DNA from: Wenyingzhuangia sp.
Lineage (GTDB): Bacteria > Bacteroidota > Bacteroidia > Flavobacteriales > Flavobacteriaceae
Direction of reading: 5' to 3'
DNA: 62,900 bases
Assembly: GCA_020628175.1 (NCBI GenBank)
Contig: JAHDFK010000009.1
Coordinates: 1 to 62,900, forward strand
Positions 9,701 through 18,235 of the stretch are shown here, in pieces. The notes beneath the pieces are model-generated. The model made no database searches. It was not told the origin of the DNA and was given only the letters and a program-made list of their open reading frames with translations. The translations under genes were made by a program, and so were the position numbers. Each line of letters starts with the position of its first letter. Within the stretch, counting starts at the first letter, position 1.

Positions 9701-10473
9701 CCGTTAAAAGGCTCTACAGTTGTTGGGAAGTTGTGAGTTTCTGCTTTTAATGATATGACAGATTCGTATTCTTTTGTTTCGTAAAAATCAGGTTTATCTG
9801 CTGTTTTTGGTGCAAATTGTACCGCTTTAGGACCTTTAACAAAAGCTACATTATCTTTATAAGCAGATACGATTCCGTTAGGGTTTTCGTTAGATGTTTT
9901 ACGGATTAATTTAAATAATGAAGTTTCTTTTTCTTCTCCATCAATAACAAAAGTTCCGTTAAATATTTTGTGTCTACAGTGCTCAGAATTTATTTGAGAA
10001 AAACCAAATACTTCAGAATCGGTTAATTTTCTACCAATTCTTTTCGACATATCTTCTAAATATTCAATCTCATCATCACTTAAAGATAGTCCTTCTTGTG
10101 CGTCAAAAGCTTTAATGTCTTCAATTTCGATAATAGGTTGTGGCTGTACATCAATCTTGTAAGATTCTTGATTCAATCCAATGTACATTTTTTGTAACAT
10201 AGGGTCAATGGTAGCCTCTTTACTTTCTGTTTGTGTAAATTCCTCTATTCTTTCAATACCAGAAATACTCATGTTTTGAGTAATTTCTACAGCATTTGTA
10301 CTCCAAGGAGTTATCATTTCTTTTCTAGGTCCAATAAAATACCCTTCTAAAGTTTCTGAGTTTATTTGTTTTGCATTTCCAAATAACCATTCTAATTTTT
10401 GAATGTTTTCAGTGTTTTGAGCTGATGTTTGTACTGCAAAAACAGTTGTTGCTTTTTGAAAGAATAATATCAT
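6796..10473 (-). CDS. purL: Phosphoribosylformylglycinamidine synthase, single-chain type
   Basis: Catalyses the ATP- and glutamine-dependent conversion of FGAR to FGAM in purine synthesis. At 1225 residues it is the large form with all parts fused: an N-terminal PurS-like domain, a linker ([30 protein letters not shown]), two AIRS-type synthetase halves ([49 protein letters not shown]), and a C-terminal class I glutaminase. The glutaminase has the nucleophile motif [10 protein letters not shown] and MPHIERS. It is transcribed alone on the minus strand. Confidence 0.97.
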   Translation of the reverse strand: [1225 protein letters not shown]

Positions 10474-10713
10474 TATGAATGAAGTTTGTTCAAATTTAAC
10501 TTAAAAGCGCAAATTTAAGAATTTCACTGATTAAATAACTCTTTTGATGAAAGGAATTATTATAGAATTATAGGAATGTTGTAGCTGGCTGTTTTATTTA
10601 AAACCTCCCTTACATATTTTAGTTTTGCTAAAAATAAAACGCTCTCTAATAAAATAGGTGTTTGTTATTTAAAGTTGAACGTTTTTATGGGGTAGTGTTC
10701 GGGAGGTTTAAGG
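10474..10713. other. Intergenic region with a long-range inverted repeat
   Basis: No gene is visible. AAACCTCCC at 10601-10609 is the exact complement of GGGAGGTTT at 10701-10709, with 91 bases between. The arms enclose an AT-rich stretch and could close a structured RNA or mark a small relic repeat element. Confidence 0.4.
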
Positions 10714-11634
10714 TTAATTTATTTTATAACCAAAGTCTTTTAAAAAGCTATCTTCAACTACATAATGGTGGTTGTTTTTGGTGTTTTGAATTAGAGTAAG
10801 TTCTTTATATTTCAAATCATTTATATTCAAATCAAATTGTTCTAATGTTTGGGGTTCTATTACTTGATTTTTAGAAAGTATATTTTTATAATTTTTTGTA
10901 ATAACAAGGCAAGTTGTCACTTTTTTAAACTCTCCAGCAAGTAATGAGTGGTCTGTAACTTCACCATTTGTTAACATTTTTTTTGTTTCAATATTTTTTC
11001 CTGGAATTTCTTTAAAAAGAAAGGGTTGTGTATTTTTTAATTTATTTTCTAACTGAGTTAATTTTGTGTCATCAAAATTTAGCGTAGGTTTCTGGGGAAT
11101 TTTGCTTTCTAAATTGGGTAAAACCTTTCTTAGGTGTAGTTTTAAGTCTACAGCGTTTAATGAATAGATTAAAAATTTAGATTTATTTTTGGTGTTTATT
11201 GTTTTGTCTGCATATAACAACTCATTGATATTGTATTTATTAGCTAATATTTGAGATGATTTTAATAAATGTTTTTTAGTATCAAAAGGCTGAGTAGATT
11301 GTAAAAACTGCTTTACATTATCTGCTATTATTTTTTTGTTTTCATACTCTTTTAAAAGTGAATGAAACGTTTCTTTCGCTTTGTTTTTTTCTTCGTTTAA
11401 AACTGCTATTTTATTTTTTAAAACAGCAAATTCTTTATTTTTAACTTTTATAGTTTTTGTAGTTTTTTTTACAGTGTGTATGGTAGTTGCATGAAAAGCA
11501 TTGTTAATTTTTTTATTTTGACTCAGCATTTTTAAAACATCATATTTTACTTGATATACATTGTTTTCTTGCGCAAATGTAAGGGTAGTACAAAATACGA
11601 AAGACATAAATAAGGGGTAGGTAAATGATTTCAT
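10714..11634 (-). CDS. Exported protein of unknown function
   Basis: A 306-residue lysine-rich protein with a clear signal peptide (MKSFTYPLFMSFVFCTTLTFAQ). A region rich in K and E at about 55-115 is likely coiled coil. I recognise no domain. It is the last gene of the amt-lipoprotein operon, 20 bases after the lipoprotein gene, so it may act in the envelope together with those products. Confidence 0.75.
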   Translation of the reverse strand: MKSFTYPLFMSFVFCTTLTFAQENNVYQVKYDVLKMLSQNKKINNAFHATTIHTVKKTTKTIKVKNKEFAVLKNKIAVLNEEKNKAKETFHSLLKEYENKKIIADNVKQFLQSTQPFDTKKHLLKSSQILANKYNINELLYADKTINTKNKSKFLIYSLNAVDLKLHLRKVLPNLESKIPQKPTLNFDDTKLTQLENKLKNTQPFLFKEIPGKNIETKKMLTNGEVTDHSLLAGEFKKVTTCLVITKNYKNILSKNQVIEPQTLEQFDLNINDLKYKELTLIQNTKNNHHYVVEDSFLKDFGYKIN

Positions 11635-11654
11635 AACAGGGTAGTTTTTAAGGT

Positions 11655-12488
11655 TTAATTTTTGTGTTTAAGAAAAGTATAAGCGTCTAATACATTTCTT
11701 ATCGATATTTTTTGTTCGTCATTAATTTTTCTTTTTTTGTAACCATGATTTCCTACATAAATAGCTTCAACAATTTTTCCGTTAGCTATTGCTTGTAGCT
11801 TTTCTATTTCTTCGGTTGTTTTTATTTCTTTATTTAGTAGTTCAACATTGTACTTTTTCTTTCCTTTTGTAATACTTTTTTCAACATTACCTTGAATGGT
11901 ATAATCTAGTTTATCAACATTTACAATATATTCTTGTATGTTTAAGGGTTGTGAGTCTATAAAGCGAATTTTAAAATAAAGCTTCGGACCATATTTGTCT
12001 ACTTTTACATATGGGTAAAAACATTCTTTGGTTTCGAATTCGGGACTTTTTTTATCGTAATAATAAACCGTTTTACCTTTGTTTTCAATTCTCATATTGT
12101 TTAAAGAATTGGCAAGTCTTTTGTTTTGTTTAAATTTATCTTGCTTTCTTTTTTCTTTTTGAATAGCGGCTAATTTTGTGTCTATTTTTACTTGTAACAC
12201 TTTTAGTGTGCTATCGTTTACATTGGCAGATGTGTGTTTTGTTAAATAGGTAAGTTTGTCTTTTGCAATTTCATATTCATCCAAATCATAATGTGCCTGT
12301 ACTTGTTTTAGGAGCTTTTCGGGTGCAATGTTAGCATAATTATTAACTGCTTTTTTAGTAATATTTCTAGAGTTTTCTTTTATAGATGGAGTAGAGCCAT
12401 TATTGCTTTTTGATCCGCATGCTATTGCAGAAAAACTTAACAAAGCCAGAAAACTAATTTTTAATACGGGGTATATTTTCTTTTTCAT
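11655..12488 (-). CDS. Lipoprotein of unknown function downstream of amt
   Basis: A 277-residue lipoprotein: the signal peptide ends in the lipobox SAIAC, with Cys at about 24. The region at about 55-130 (PEKLLKQVQAHYDLDEYEIAKDKLTYLTKH...) looks like a short helical, possibly TPR-like segment followed by a coiled coil. The C-terminal part looks beta-rich. No known family is recognised. It lies 16 bases after amt on the same strand. Confidence 0.75.
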   Translation of the reverse strand: MKKKIYPVLKISFLALLSFSAIACGSKSNNGSTPSIKENSRNITKKAVNNYANIAPEKLLKQVQAHYDLDEYEIAKDKLTYLTKHTSANVNDSTLKVLQVKIDTKLAAIQKEKRKQDKFKQNKRLANSLNNMRIENKGKTVYYYDKKSPEFETKECFYPYVKVDKYGPKLYFKIRFIDSQPLNIQEYIVNVDKLDYTIQGNVEKSITKGKKKYNVELLNKEIKTTEEIEKLQAIANGKIVEAIYVGNHGYKKRKINDEQKISIRNVLDAYTFLKHKN

Positions 12489-12504
12489 AACGATAGCTTT
12501 TAAA

Positions 12505-13731
12505 TTATTCTTGAAGTTTTTTATTCTTTTGTGCTTTATGAAATTCTATATCATGTTCAGCAATGTCTAAACCATATCGTTCAAATTCTAAGGATACTCT
12601 AAGACCTACAGTATATTTTAAAATTAGCACAAGTAAAGTAGTAGCGATTAAAGACCAAAGGGCAACAGATAAAGTACCGATTACTTGTATTTTAAGTTGT
12701 GCAAATCCACCACCAAATAACAAGCCTTTTTCTGTAGCAAAAACACCTACTAAAATAGTACCAATAACACCCGATAAACCATGAACGGCAAAAGAAGAAA
12801 CAGCATCGTCTATTTTTAATGTTTTTTCTATAAATTCAGACCCTATAGCTACAGCCACACCACTTATAGCACCAATAGCCATGGCACTTGCGGGTTCTAC
12901 ACTAGCACAACCTGCTGTAATTCCAACCAATCCTGCTAAAGTTCCATTTAATGTCATGGCAATGTCTGCTTTTTTATAGCGTACCCAGGTAATAAATAAA
13001 GCACAAATACCTCCCATGGCAGCACCTAAATTAGTGTTAAGTATTATTAAGGGTACAGTAGCAGTACTTTCACCGGTTATAGACAGTGTAGATCCAGCGT
13101 TAAAACCAAACCATCCCATCCATAATATAAAGACACCTAAAACAGCAAATAAATTATTGTGTCCAGCAATTCTATTTACTGTCCCATCATTTCCATATTT
13201 TCCATCTCTAGCACCAAGTATTTTAGCGTAAACCAGTGCCGCAAAACCACCCATTACGTGTACTACAGACCCTCCAGCAAAATCAATAAATTCCATTTGA
13301 GTTAACCACCCATCTGTTTGCCAAATCCAATGTCCAGCAATTGGGTACAAGAAAGTAGTAAAAATAAAGGTGAAAATTACATAGGTTAAAAATTTAGCTC
13401 TCTCGGCAATGGCTCCAGAAATAATAGTGGTTGCAGTAGCACAAAAAACAGTTTGAAAAAACAAGTTGTGCATATCGGTAGGTTCTATGTAAAAGAAAGT
13501 AACCTCTCCAATAAATCCACTAATAGAGTCACCATACATTAAAGAATAACCTACCGCCCAAAAAGCAATAGCTCCAATAAAAAGGTCAACAATGTTTTTC
13601 ATGGCAATATTTGCCATATTTTTAGCTCTGGTAAATCCGGCTTCTAAAAGTGTAAATCCGGCTTGCATAAAAAATACAAGAATCCCCGAGATAATAACCC
13701 ATAATAGGTCTAGTGTGTTTGATAAATCCAT
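12505..13731 (-). CDS. amt: Ammonium transporter
   Basis: An integral membrane ammonium channel of the Amt/Mep/Rh family with about eleven membrane helices in 408 residues. Family features include DLFIGAIAFWAVGY, the segment AGSVVHVMGGFAALVYAKILGAR and GWFGFNAGS, and the later pore histidine in SSFAVHGLSGVIGT. It leads a three-gene minus-strand unit. No glnB/glnK gene follows it, unlike many amt loci; two unknown exported proteins take that place. Confidence 0.95.
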   Translation of the reverse strand: MDLSNTLDLLWVIISGILVFFMQAGFTLLEAGFTRAKNMANIAMKNIVDLFIGAIAFWAVGYSLMYGDSISGFIGEVTFFYIEPTDMHNLFFQTVFCATATTIISGAIAERAKFLTYVIFTFIFTTFLYPIAGHWIWQTDGWLTQMEFIDFAGGSVVHVMGGFAALVYAKILGARDGKYGNDGTVNRIAGHNNLFAVLGVFILWMGWFGFNAGSTLSITGESTATVPLIILNTNLGAAMGGICALFITWVRYKKADIAMTLNGTLAGLVGITAGCASVEPASAMAIGAISGVAVAIGSEFIEKTLKIDDAVSSFAVHGLSGVIGTILVGVFATEKGLLFGGGFAQLKIQVIGTLSVALWSLIATTLLVLILKYTVGLRVSLEFERYGLDIAEHDIEFHKAQKNKKLQE

Positions 13732-14077
13732 AAAAAATGTAGTTTGAATAAACTGAAATCAAACTACGTTATAGGAAAATAGAGGTAGCTATTTAATTCT
13801 AAATTTAGGGGTAGTTTTAGAAATCAATTTAATATTTGATATAAAATTAATAAAAATTAATAACATTTGTTATTGTTTGTAGTTTTATTTTTAAAAACAA
13901 CGCTATTTTTTAAATAAAATTACTCCTAAAAATGAATTTTACAATTGTTTTTGCTGTTATTTAGAGTTGATAAAAATAAATGTATTTTAGTCTTAAAATA
14001 GCCTGTTTATTTTTTTTTCAAACAATGTCTACTTCGTTTGGTTTTAAGATTCGTTAATAAAAGACTAATTTTACAAA
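13732..14077. other. Divergent intergenic region between amt and a methyltransferase gene
   Basis: About 346 bases of very AT-rich DNA that must hold the promoters of two divergent units. I see no RNA gene, convincing promoter pair or clear operator. Confidence 0.5.
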
Positions 14078-15229
14078 ATGAATGAATTGAAAGCAGTTTT
14101 TGAAGAAATTAGTAGTGCTATAACAAACGATGTTTTTGTAAAAACAACATTAAGTAAGCCTATAAGAAAAAATGAGGGACTTAGAAATGTATATATACGT
14201 TTGATAACGATAAAAAATACGCAAAAGTTACAGTTTACTTATAGAAATAAAACAAATGATGTTGTAAAGAATTTTGACTTACAAGATGCTTTTGTAGAGC
14301 TAGAAGAGTTGCTAAGTAATGCATTCCGATCTGCAGTAATATTTACTTTGCCAGATGATATTCAGGTTTTTATTTCTAAAAAGAAAGCAGTTACCCTTAA
14401 AAAAGTAGCTCCTAGCTTTACAAACAAACTACCAGAAACACATGATAGACCTAAAGAAAAAAGAGCGGCCAATAAAAGTTATTTGTTTCATTTAGGTGTT
14501 ACAGATAAAGAAGGAAATGTTATTCCTAAAATGGCAGATAAATATCGTCAGATTAACAAGTATTTAGAAATTATAGAAAGCCTAATAAAGGGAGTTAAAT
14601 TACCAAAGCATATTAAAATTGTAGATATGGGGTCTGGTAAAGGGTATTTAACTTTTGCTTTGTACGATTATTTAAAAAACGATAGAAATAAAGAGGTTTC
14701 TGTTACAGGTATAGAATTACGTGAAGAATTGGTTACTTATTGTAATGAAATAGCAGAAAAATGTGATTTTGAAGGACTAAACTTTGAGAAAAAATTAATT
14801 CAAGATTACGATAACAAAAAAATAGATATCTTAATTGCATTACATGCTTGTGATACGGCTACCGACGATGCTTTAGCCAAAGGTATCAAAGCCAATGCAG
14901 GTTTGGTTATTTGCGCACCTTGTTGTCATAAACAAATACGACAACAAGTAAAAGGTGTTACCCAACAAAGTCCGTTGTTAAAATATGGTATCTTTAAAGA
15001 ACGACAGTTCGAAATGGTAACCGATACGATTAGAGCGTTAATCTTAGAAAAAAATCAATACAATACTAAGGTTTTTGAATTTATATCTAACGAACATACC
15101 CGAAAAAACGTAATGTTAGTAGGGTCTAAAGTTTCTAAAAAAGTAGATACTAAAGAAGTAAATCAAAAAATTAAAGAGCTAAAACAAGAATATAAAATTG
15201 ATTTTCATTATTTAGAAAAGCAACTTTAA
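14078..15229 (+). CDS. SAM-dependent methyltransferase (Methyltransf_32-like)
   Basis: A 383-residue predicted class I methyltransferase. The SAM-binding motif IVDMGSGKGYLTFALYDYL lies near residue 185, followed by VTGIELREELV. Downstream, ALHACDTATDDALAKGI and the cysteine motif ICAPCCHKQIRQQV match the Methyltransf_32 family, related to eukaryotic METTL25-type proteins. The N-terminal 170 residues form a separate domain. The substrate, probably RNA or protein, is not visible. The next gene starts 9 bases later. Confidence 0.8.
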   Translation: MNELKAVFEEISSAITNDVFVKTTLSKPIRKNEGLRNVYIRLITIKNTQKLQFTYRNKTNDVVKNFDLQDAFVELEELLSNAFRSAVIFTLPDDIQVFISKKKAVTLKKVAPSFTNKLPETHDRPKEKRAANKSYLFHLGVTDKEGNVIPKMADKYRQINKYLEIIESLIKGVKLPKHIKIVDMGSGKGYLTFALYDYLKNDRNKEVSVTGIELREELVTYCNEIAEKCDFEGLNFEKKLIQDYDNKKIDILIALHACDTATDDALAKGIKANAGLVICAPCCHKQIRQQVKGVTQQSPLLKYGIFKERQFEMVTDTIRALILEKNQYNTKVFEFISNEHTRKNVMLVGSKVSKKVDTKEVNQKIKELKQEYKIDFHYLEKQL

Positions 15230-15238
15230 ATTTTAAAA

Positions 15239-16231
15239 ATGACTATAATGAAGTATATTTTGGTGTTTCTGTTTTCTTTAAGTGGAGTGGCTCAAGGTAA
15301 CTTCAGAAATCATCAAAATATAGAGCAAGAGTTAGCTTCTTATAGAGTAGATATATTAGAAAATAAAAAAGAGCAATTTGCTTTAGGTTTAGGCGTAAGT
15401 ATTGATTTAGGAGCCAAACGAAATGGTAGTTTACGAGCTTATGCTACCGTAGCTTATTTAAAAGCAATATACCAGCAATCAAGTTTTGCAACTTTAGGTG
15501 GTTTTCAGACATTGATAGAATTTTATAGAGGTGGTTTGGGAACTTCTTTTTTGAATGAAGAACGCTCTAAGATAAATATTGAACTGCGTAATAATTTTAT
15601 GCTACTAGCTGGTTGGGATAGAAGTAATCAACCTACGGGAAAGCCCGCTTTTGTAACTATTGGTGCTAATAGAAGTCCGTTGTTCGATCCGCTTTCGAAC
15701 TCAATTAGTTTTGGAACTACGTTTATTAATGGAGTCAATCACAAAAGAAACCAAAGATTAGGTACGTTTAGTCTTTCTCCAACAAGACACATACGACTGT
15801 CTTATTTTAATGATAATTTTAAACCCATTTTTCATTTACCTTTCTTGGCAGATTCGTTTGATCGATATTGGTCTGGAGGAGGTAGTTTGGGCTTTTATAA
15901 CAAAAACAACTCGTCTTTAGTGACAGATTTTGTTATTGGCTTTGATAATTATATAGGTTATCAGCCAAATTTATACGAAACGGTAGATTTTTTAAAGCTT
16001 GATAATATTTCTTACAGTGATGTAAAAGAACAGATGTTTAACCAGAGTAGGGTTATATATCAATTCGGAATACAAAACACTTCTGTTGTACACTGGTCTA
16101 CCTATCAACCTTATTACTGGGATTTACAGAAATGGATTCATTATGCAGTATCTCACAATCCATTACATCCAAGACCAAGAGCTAGAGCTTTTACCTTGGG
16201 AATGGATTATCATTACATAAAACAAAAATGA
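15239..16231 (+). CDS. Secreted beta-rich protein, polymorphic toxin type 23-like domain
   Basis: A 330-residue exported protein with an N-terminal signal peptide ending about SGVAQG. The body alternates aromatic and polar residues like an outer-membrane barrel. The stretch SYFNDNFKPIFHLPFLADSFDRYWSGGGSLGF followed by FVIGFDNYIGYQPN resembles, from memory, the domain named bacterial toxin 23 (Ntox23). That domain may be a barrel rather than a toxin, and nothing around it suggests toxin delivery. It overlaps the next lipoprotein gene by 4 bases. Confidence 0.55.
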   Translation: MTIMKYILVFLFSLSGVAQGNFRNHQNIEQELASYRVDILENKKEQFALGLGVSIDLGAKRNGSLRAYATVAYLKAIYQQSSFATLGGFQTLIEFYRGGLGTSFLNEERSKINIELRNNFMLLAGWDRSNQPTGKPAFVTIGANRSPLFDPLSNSISFGTTFINGVNHKRNQRLGTFSLSPTRHIRLSYFNDNFKPIFHLPFLADSFDRYWSGGGSLGFYNKNNSSLVTDFVIGFDNYIGYQPNLYETVDFLKLDNISYSDVKEQMFNQSRVIYQFGIQNTSVVHWSTYQPYYWDLQKWIHYAVSHNPLHPRPRARAFTLGMDYHYIKQK

Positions 16232-17259
16232 TGATGAAAGTTCTAACATTCATTTATGCTGGCTTTTTTTTGTTACTTACTGTTGTAGGTTGTGGTTCTC
16301 TATATTCGAGAAAAACAAAGTTACAAGCAGTTAATACAATTGATAATTATGAAATTAAATGTAAGATACAGCCCGAAAATTTATTTCAGCTAAGAATTTT
16401 CGAAACAAAGTCGTATGTAATTGATGGAAAAAGTATAGAAGAAGGTTTTGTAAAGTATTTACAAGCAACAGGAGTTCAAAAAATAAATGAAGAAACGGAT
16501 AAAGAGGTTGTAGAGGAAACTTATTTGTATTTAGATGGAATTTCGGAACATAAAAAAGAAGGAACAGTTATTTATATGGAAACGTATCCTATAATTGCAA
16601 CCCCTCGAAGTGCCAAGTTAAGAAATTTAAGAGAGCATTATTTTAACAATCCTTATAAAATACATACCAATATTATAAAAAAATGCTACATAGGTGCTTG
16701 GAAAAAAGAAAATGATTTTTGTGTTTTGTCTTTAAGAATTACGCATGGTAGCGTTGCAAAAGAATATAAAATAAGAGGGAAATACAGGCAAAATAATGAA
16801 AATAGTTATTTTACAATGTATCAAATTACGCATCCACAAGTTTTTAAAGCTAACGGAACAGATGGAGAAGGGGTGAGAAGGGATATTGCCTATGAATATA
16901 TAAATTTAAATAATGTTTTAGGTTTTAATAAAGTACCCATTGAGGTCAATAGAAATCAAGCAAAATTTAAATTTAATGCCAGTTCTTTAGATGATTATAT
17001 TGCTGATGATAAGGTGAAAAAAGGACACGTTAATATATTTGGCTTAGATGAAAAAATAAAAGACCAAGAAGAACAAGGACTTTTGTTTTTTAATGTACCT
17101 AAAGAAAAAAAGATAATTACGAGCAATGATATAGATAATGAGCAACTGAATCTAGATTCTAATAATGTAATTACGCATTTAGGTATACGTTTCAATCGCT
17201 TATATTTTATAAGCGAACACAAAACCTTTGTACATACAAACTCAGAACGTTTAAAATAG
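16228..17259 (+). CDS. Lipoprotein of unknown function
   Basis: A 343-residue lipoprotein: a hydrophobic leader followed by the lipobox TVVGC at about 18-22. No domain is recognised. Its start overlaps the end of the barrel-like gene (ATGATG), so the two are probably translated together and may act together at the envelope. Confidence 0.75.
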   Translation: MMMKVLTFIYAGFFLLLTVVGCGSLYSRKTKLQAVNTIDNYEIKCKIQPENLFQLRIFETKSYVIDGKSIEEGFVKYLQATGVQKINEETDKEVVEETYLYLDGISEHKKEGTVIYMETYPIIATPRSAKLRNLREHYFNNPYKIHTNIIKKCYIGAWKKENDFCVLSLRITHGSVAKEYKIRGKYRQNNENSYFTMYQITHPQVFKANGTDGEGVRRDIAYEYINLNNVLGFNKVPIEVNRNQAKFKFNASSLDDYIADDKVKKGHVNIFGLDEKIKDQEEQGLLFFNVPKEKKIITSNDIDNEQLNLDSNNVITHLGIRFNRLYFISEHKTFVHTNSERLK

Positions 17260-17608
17260 TCTCTGTACACTATCTCTCAAAAGTTTCTGTTATTAGATTT
17301 TCGAAAACGTTTGTAAGCCTTTATAAATTCAGGAGAGACGAATGTATATACGGATAAAAGTAGTTTCAGGAATAAAGTAAGTAATAGACAAATTGCAAGA
17401 TAGATAACGATTCTAACGTTAGCTGTTTGATTGAATTTTATAACTTTAAAAAGATGAGAAAGCTTGTTGTAATAAGTAAGAATAAGCTATCGCTTGATAA
17501 AGATTTAGCACCCAACCAAAGTATAAGATAAAATAAACACTTTGTGTTGCTAAAAAAAAGAGACTAAAAAAATATCTAGTCTCTTTTATGTATTTGATTT
17601 TTGATAAT
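17260..17608. other. Intergenic region between convergent units
   Basis: No open frame with protein-like content is seen. The only clear signal is the hairpin terminator near its right end. Confidence 0.5.
17552..17588. terminator. Terminator of the sugar-acid operon
   Basis: An A run plus AGAGACTA pairs with TAGTCTCTTTT. It lies just beyond the stop codon of eda on the minus strand. Confidence 0.75.
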
Positions 17609-18235
17609 TTAAGAATTAGCTTTTTTTAAAATTTCTACAGCTTCTTTTTTGGTAGCTTCTAAATCTACCTCACCGTTTGTGTTGTATTTTACACATCCGT
17701 AACCAACTCCTTTAGCACCGGCATCAAACCATTCTTTAGTATTGTTGGTTTTTATACCACCCACTGCAAAATATTCGATATTGTTTAGAGGCCCCATTAC
17801 GGATTTAAAATAAGAAACACCAAAATTACCTGCAGGAAATAATTTAATTACATCTGCACCATTTTCGTGAGCAACACAAACTTCGGTAGGGGTAAGCGCT
17901 CCTACAAGCACAGGAATATTGTGAGTGTGCGCAAATTTTATCACATCTACATTGGTGTTGGGTGTTACTAAAAACTGAGCACCTGCTTTTATAGCAGCTT
18001 CTGCAATAGTAGTATTAATCACTGTACCTGCACCAATTAAAATATTAGGATATTTTTCTTTTGTTGCTGTTATTCCTGTTAAATAACCAGGAGTATTAGA
18101 TGTTATTTCTAATACTTTAATATCACTATCTACAAGCGTATCTACAACAGGAGCAATGTCTGCTTCGTTTTTTGCTCTTAAAATAGCAACAACTTTTTCA
18201 CTTTTTATAATTTTTGTAATATCTTGTCTATTCAT
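17609..18235 (-). CDS. eda: 2-keto-3-deoxy-6-phosphogluconate/4-hydroxy-2-oxoglutarate aldolase
   Basis: Cleaves KDPG (or KDPGal) to pyruvate and glyceraldehyde-3-phosphate through a Schiff base. The 208-residue protein has the family elements VAILRAKN, ITSNTPG, LIGAGTVINT, the lysine strand DVIKLFPAG (Schiff-base Lys), and FAVGGIKTNN. It is the last gene of the sugar-acid operon; its start overlaps the stop of the kinase gene by one base. Confidence 0.93.
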   Translation of the reverse strand: MNRQDITKIIKSEKVVAILRAKNEADIAPVVDTLVDSDIKVLEITSNTPGYLTGITATKEKYPNILIGAGTVINTTIAEAAIKAGAQFLVTPNTNVDVIKFAHTHNIPVLVGALTPTEVCVAHENGADVIKLFPAGNFGVSYFKSVMGPLNNIEYFAVGGIKTNNTKEWFDAGAKGVGYGCVKYNTNGEVDLEATKKEAVEILKKANS

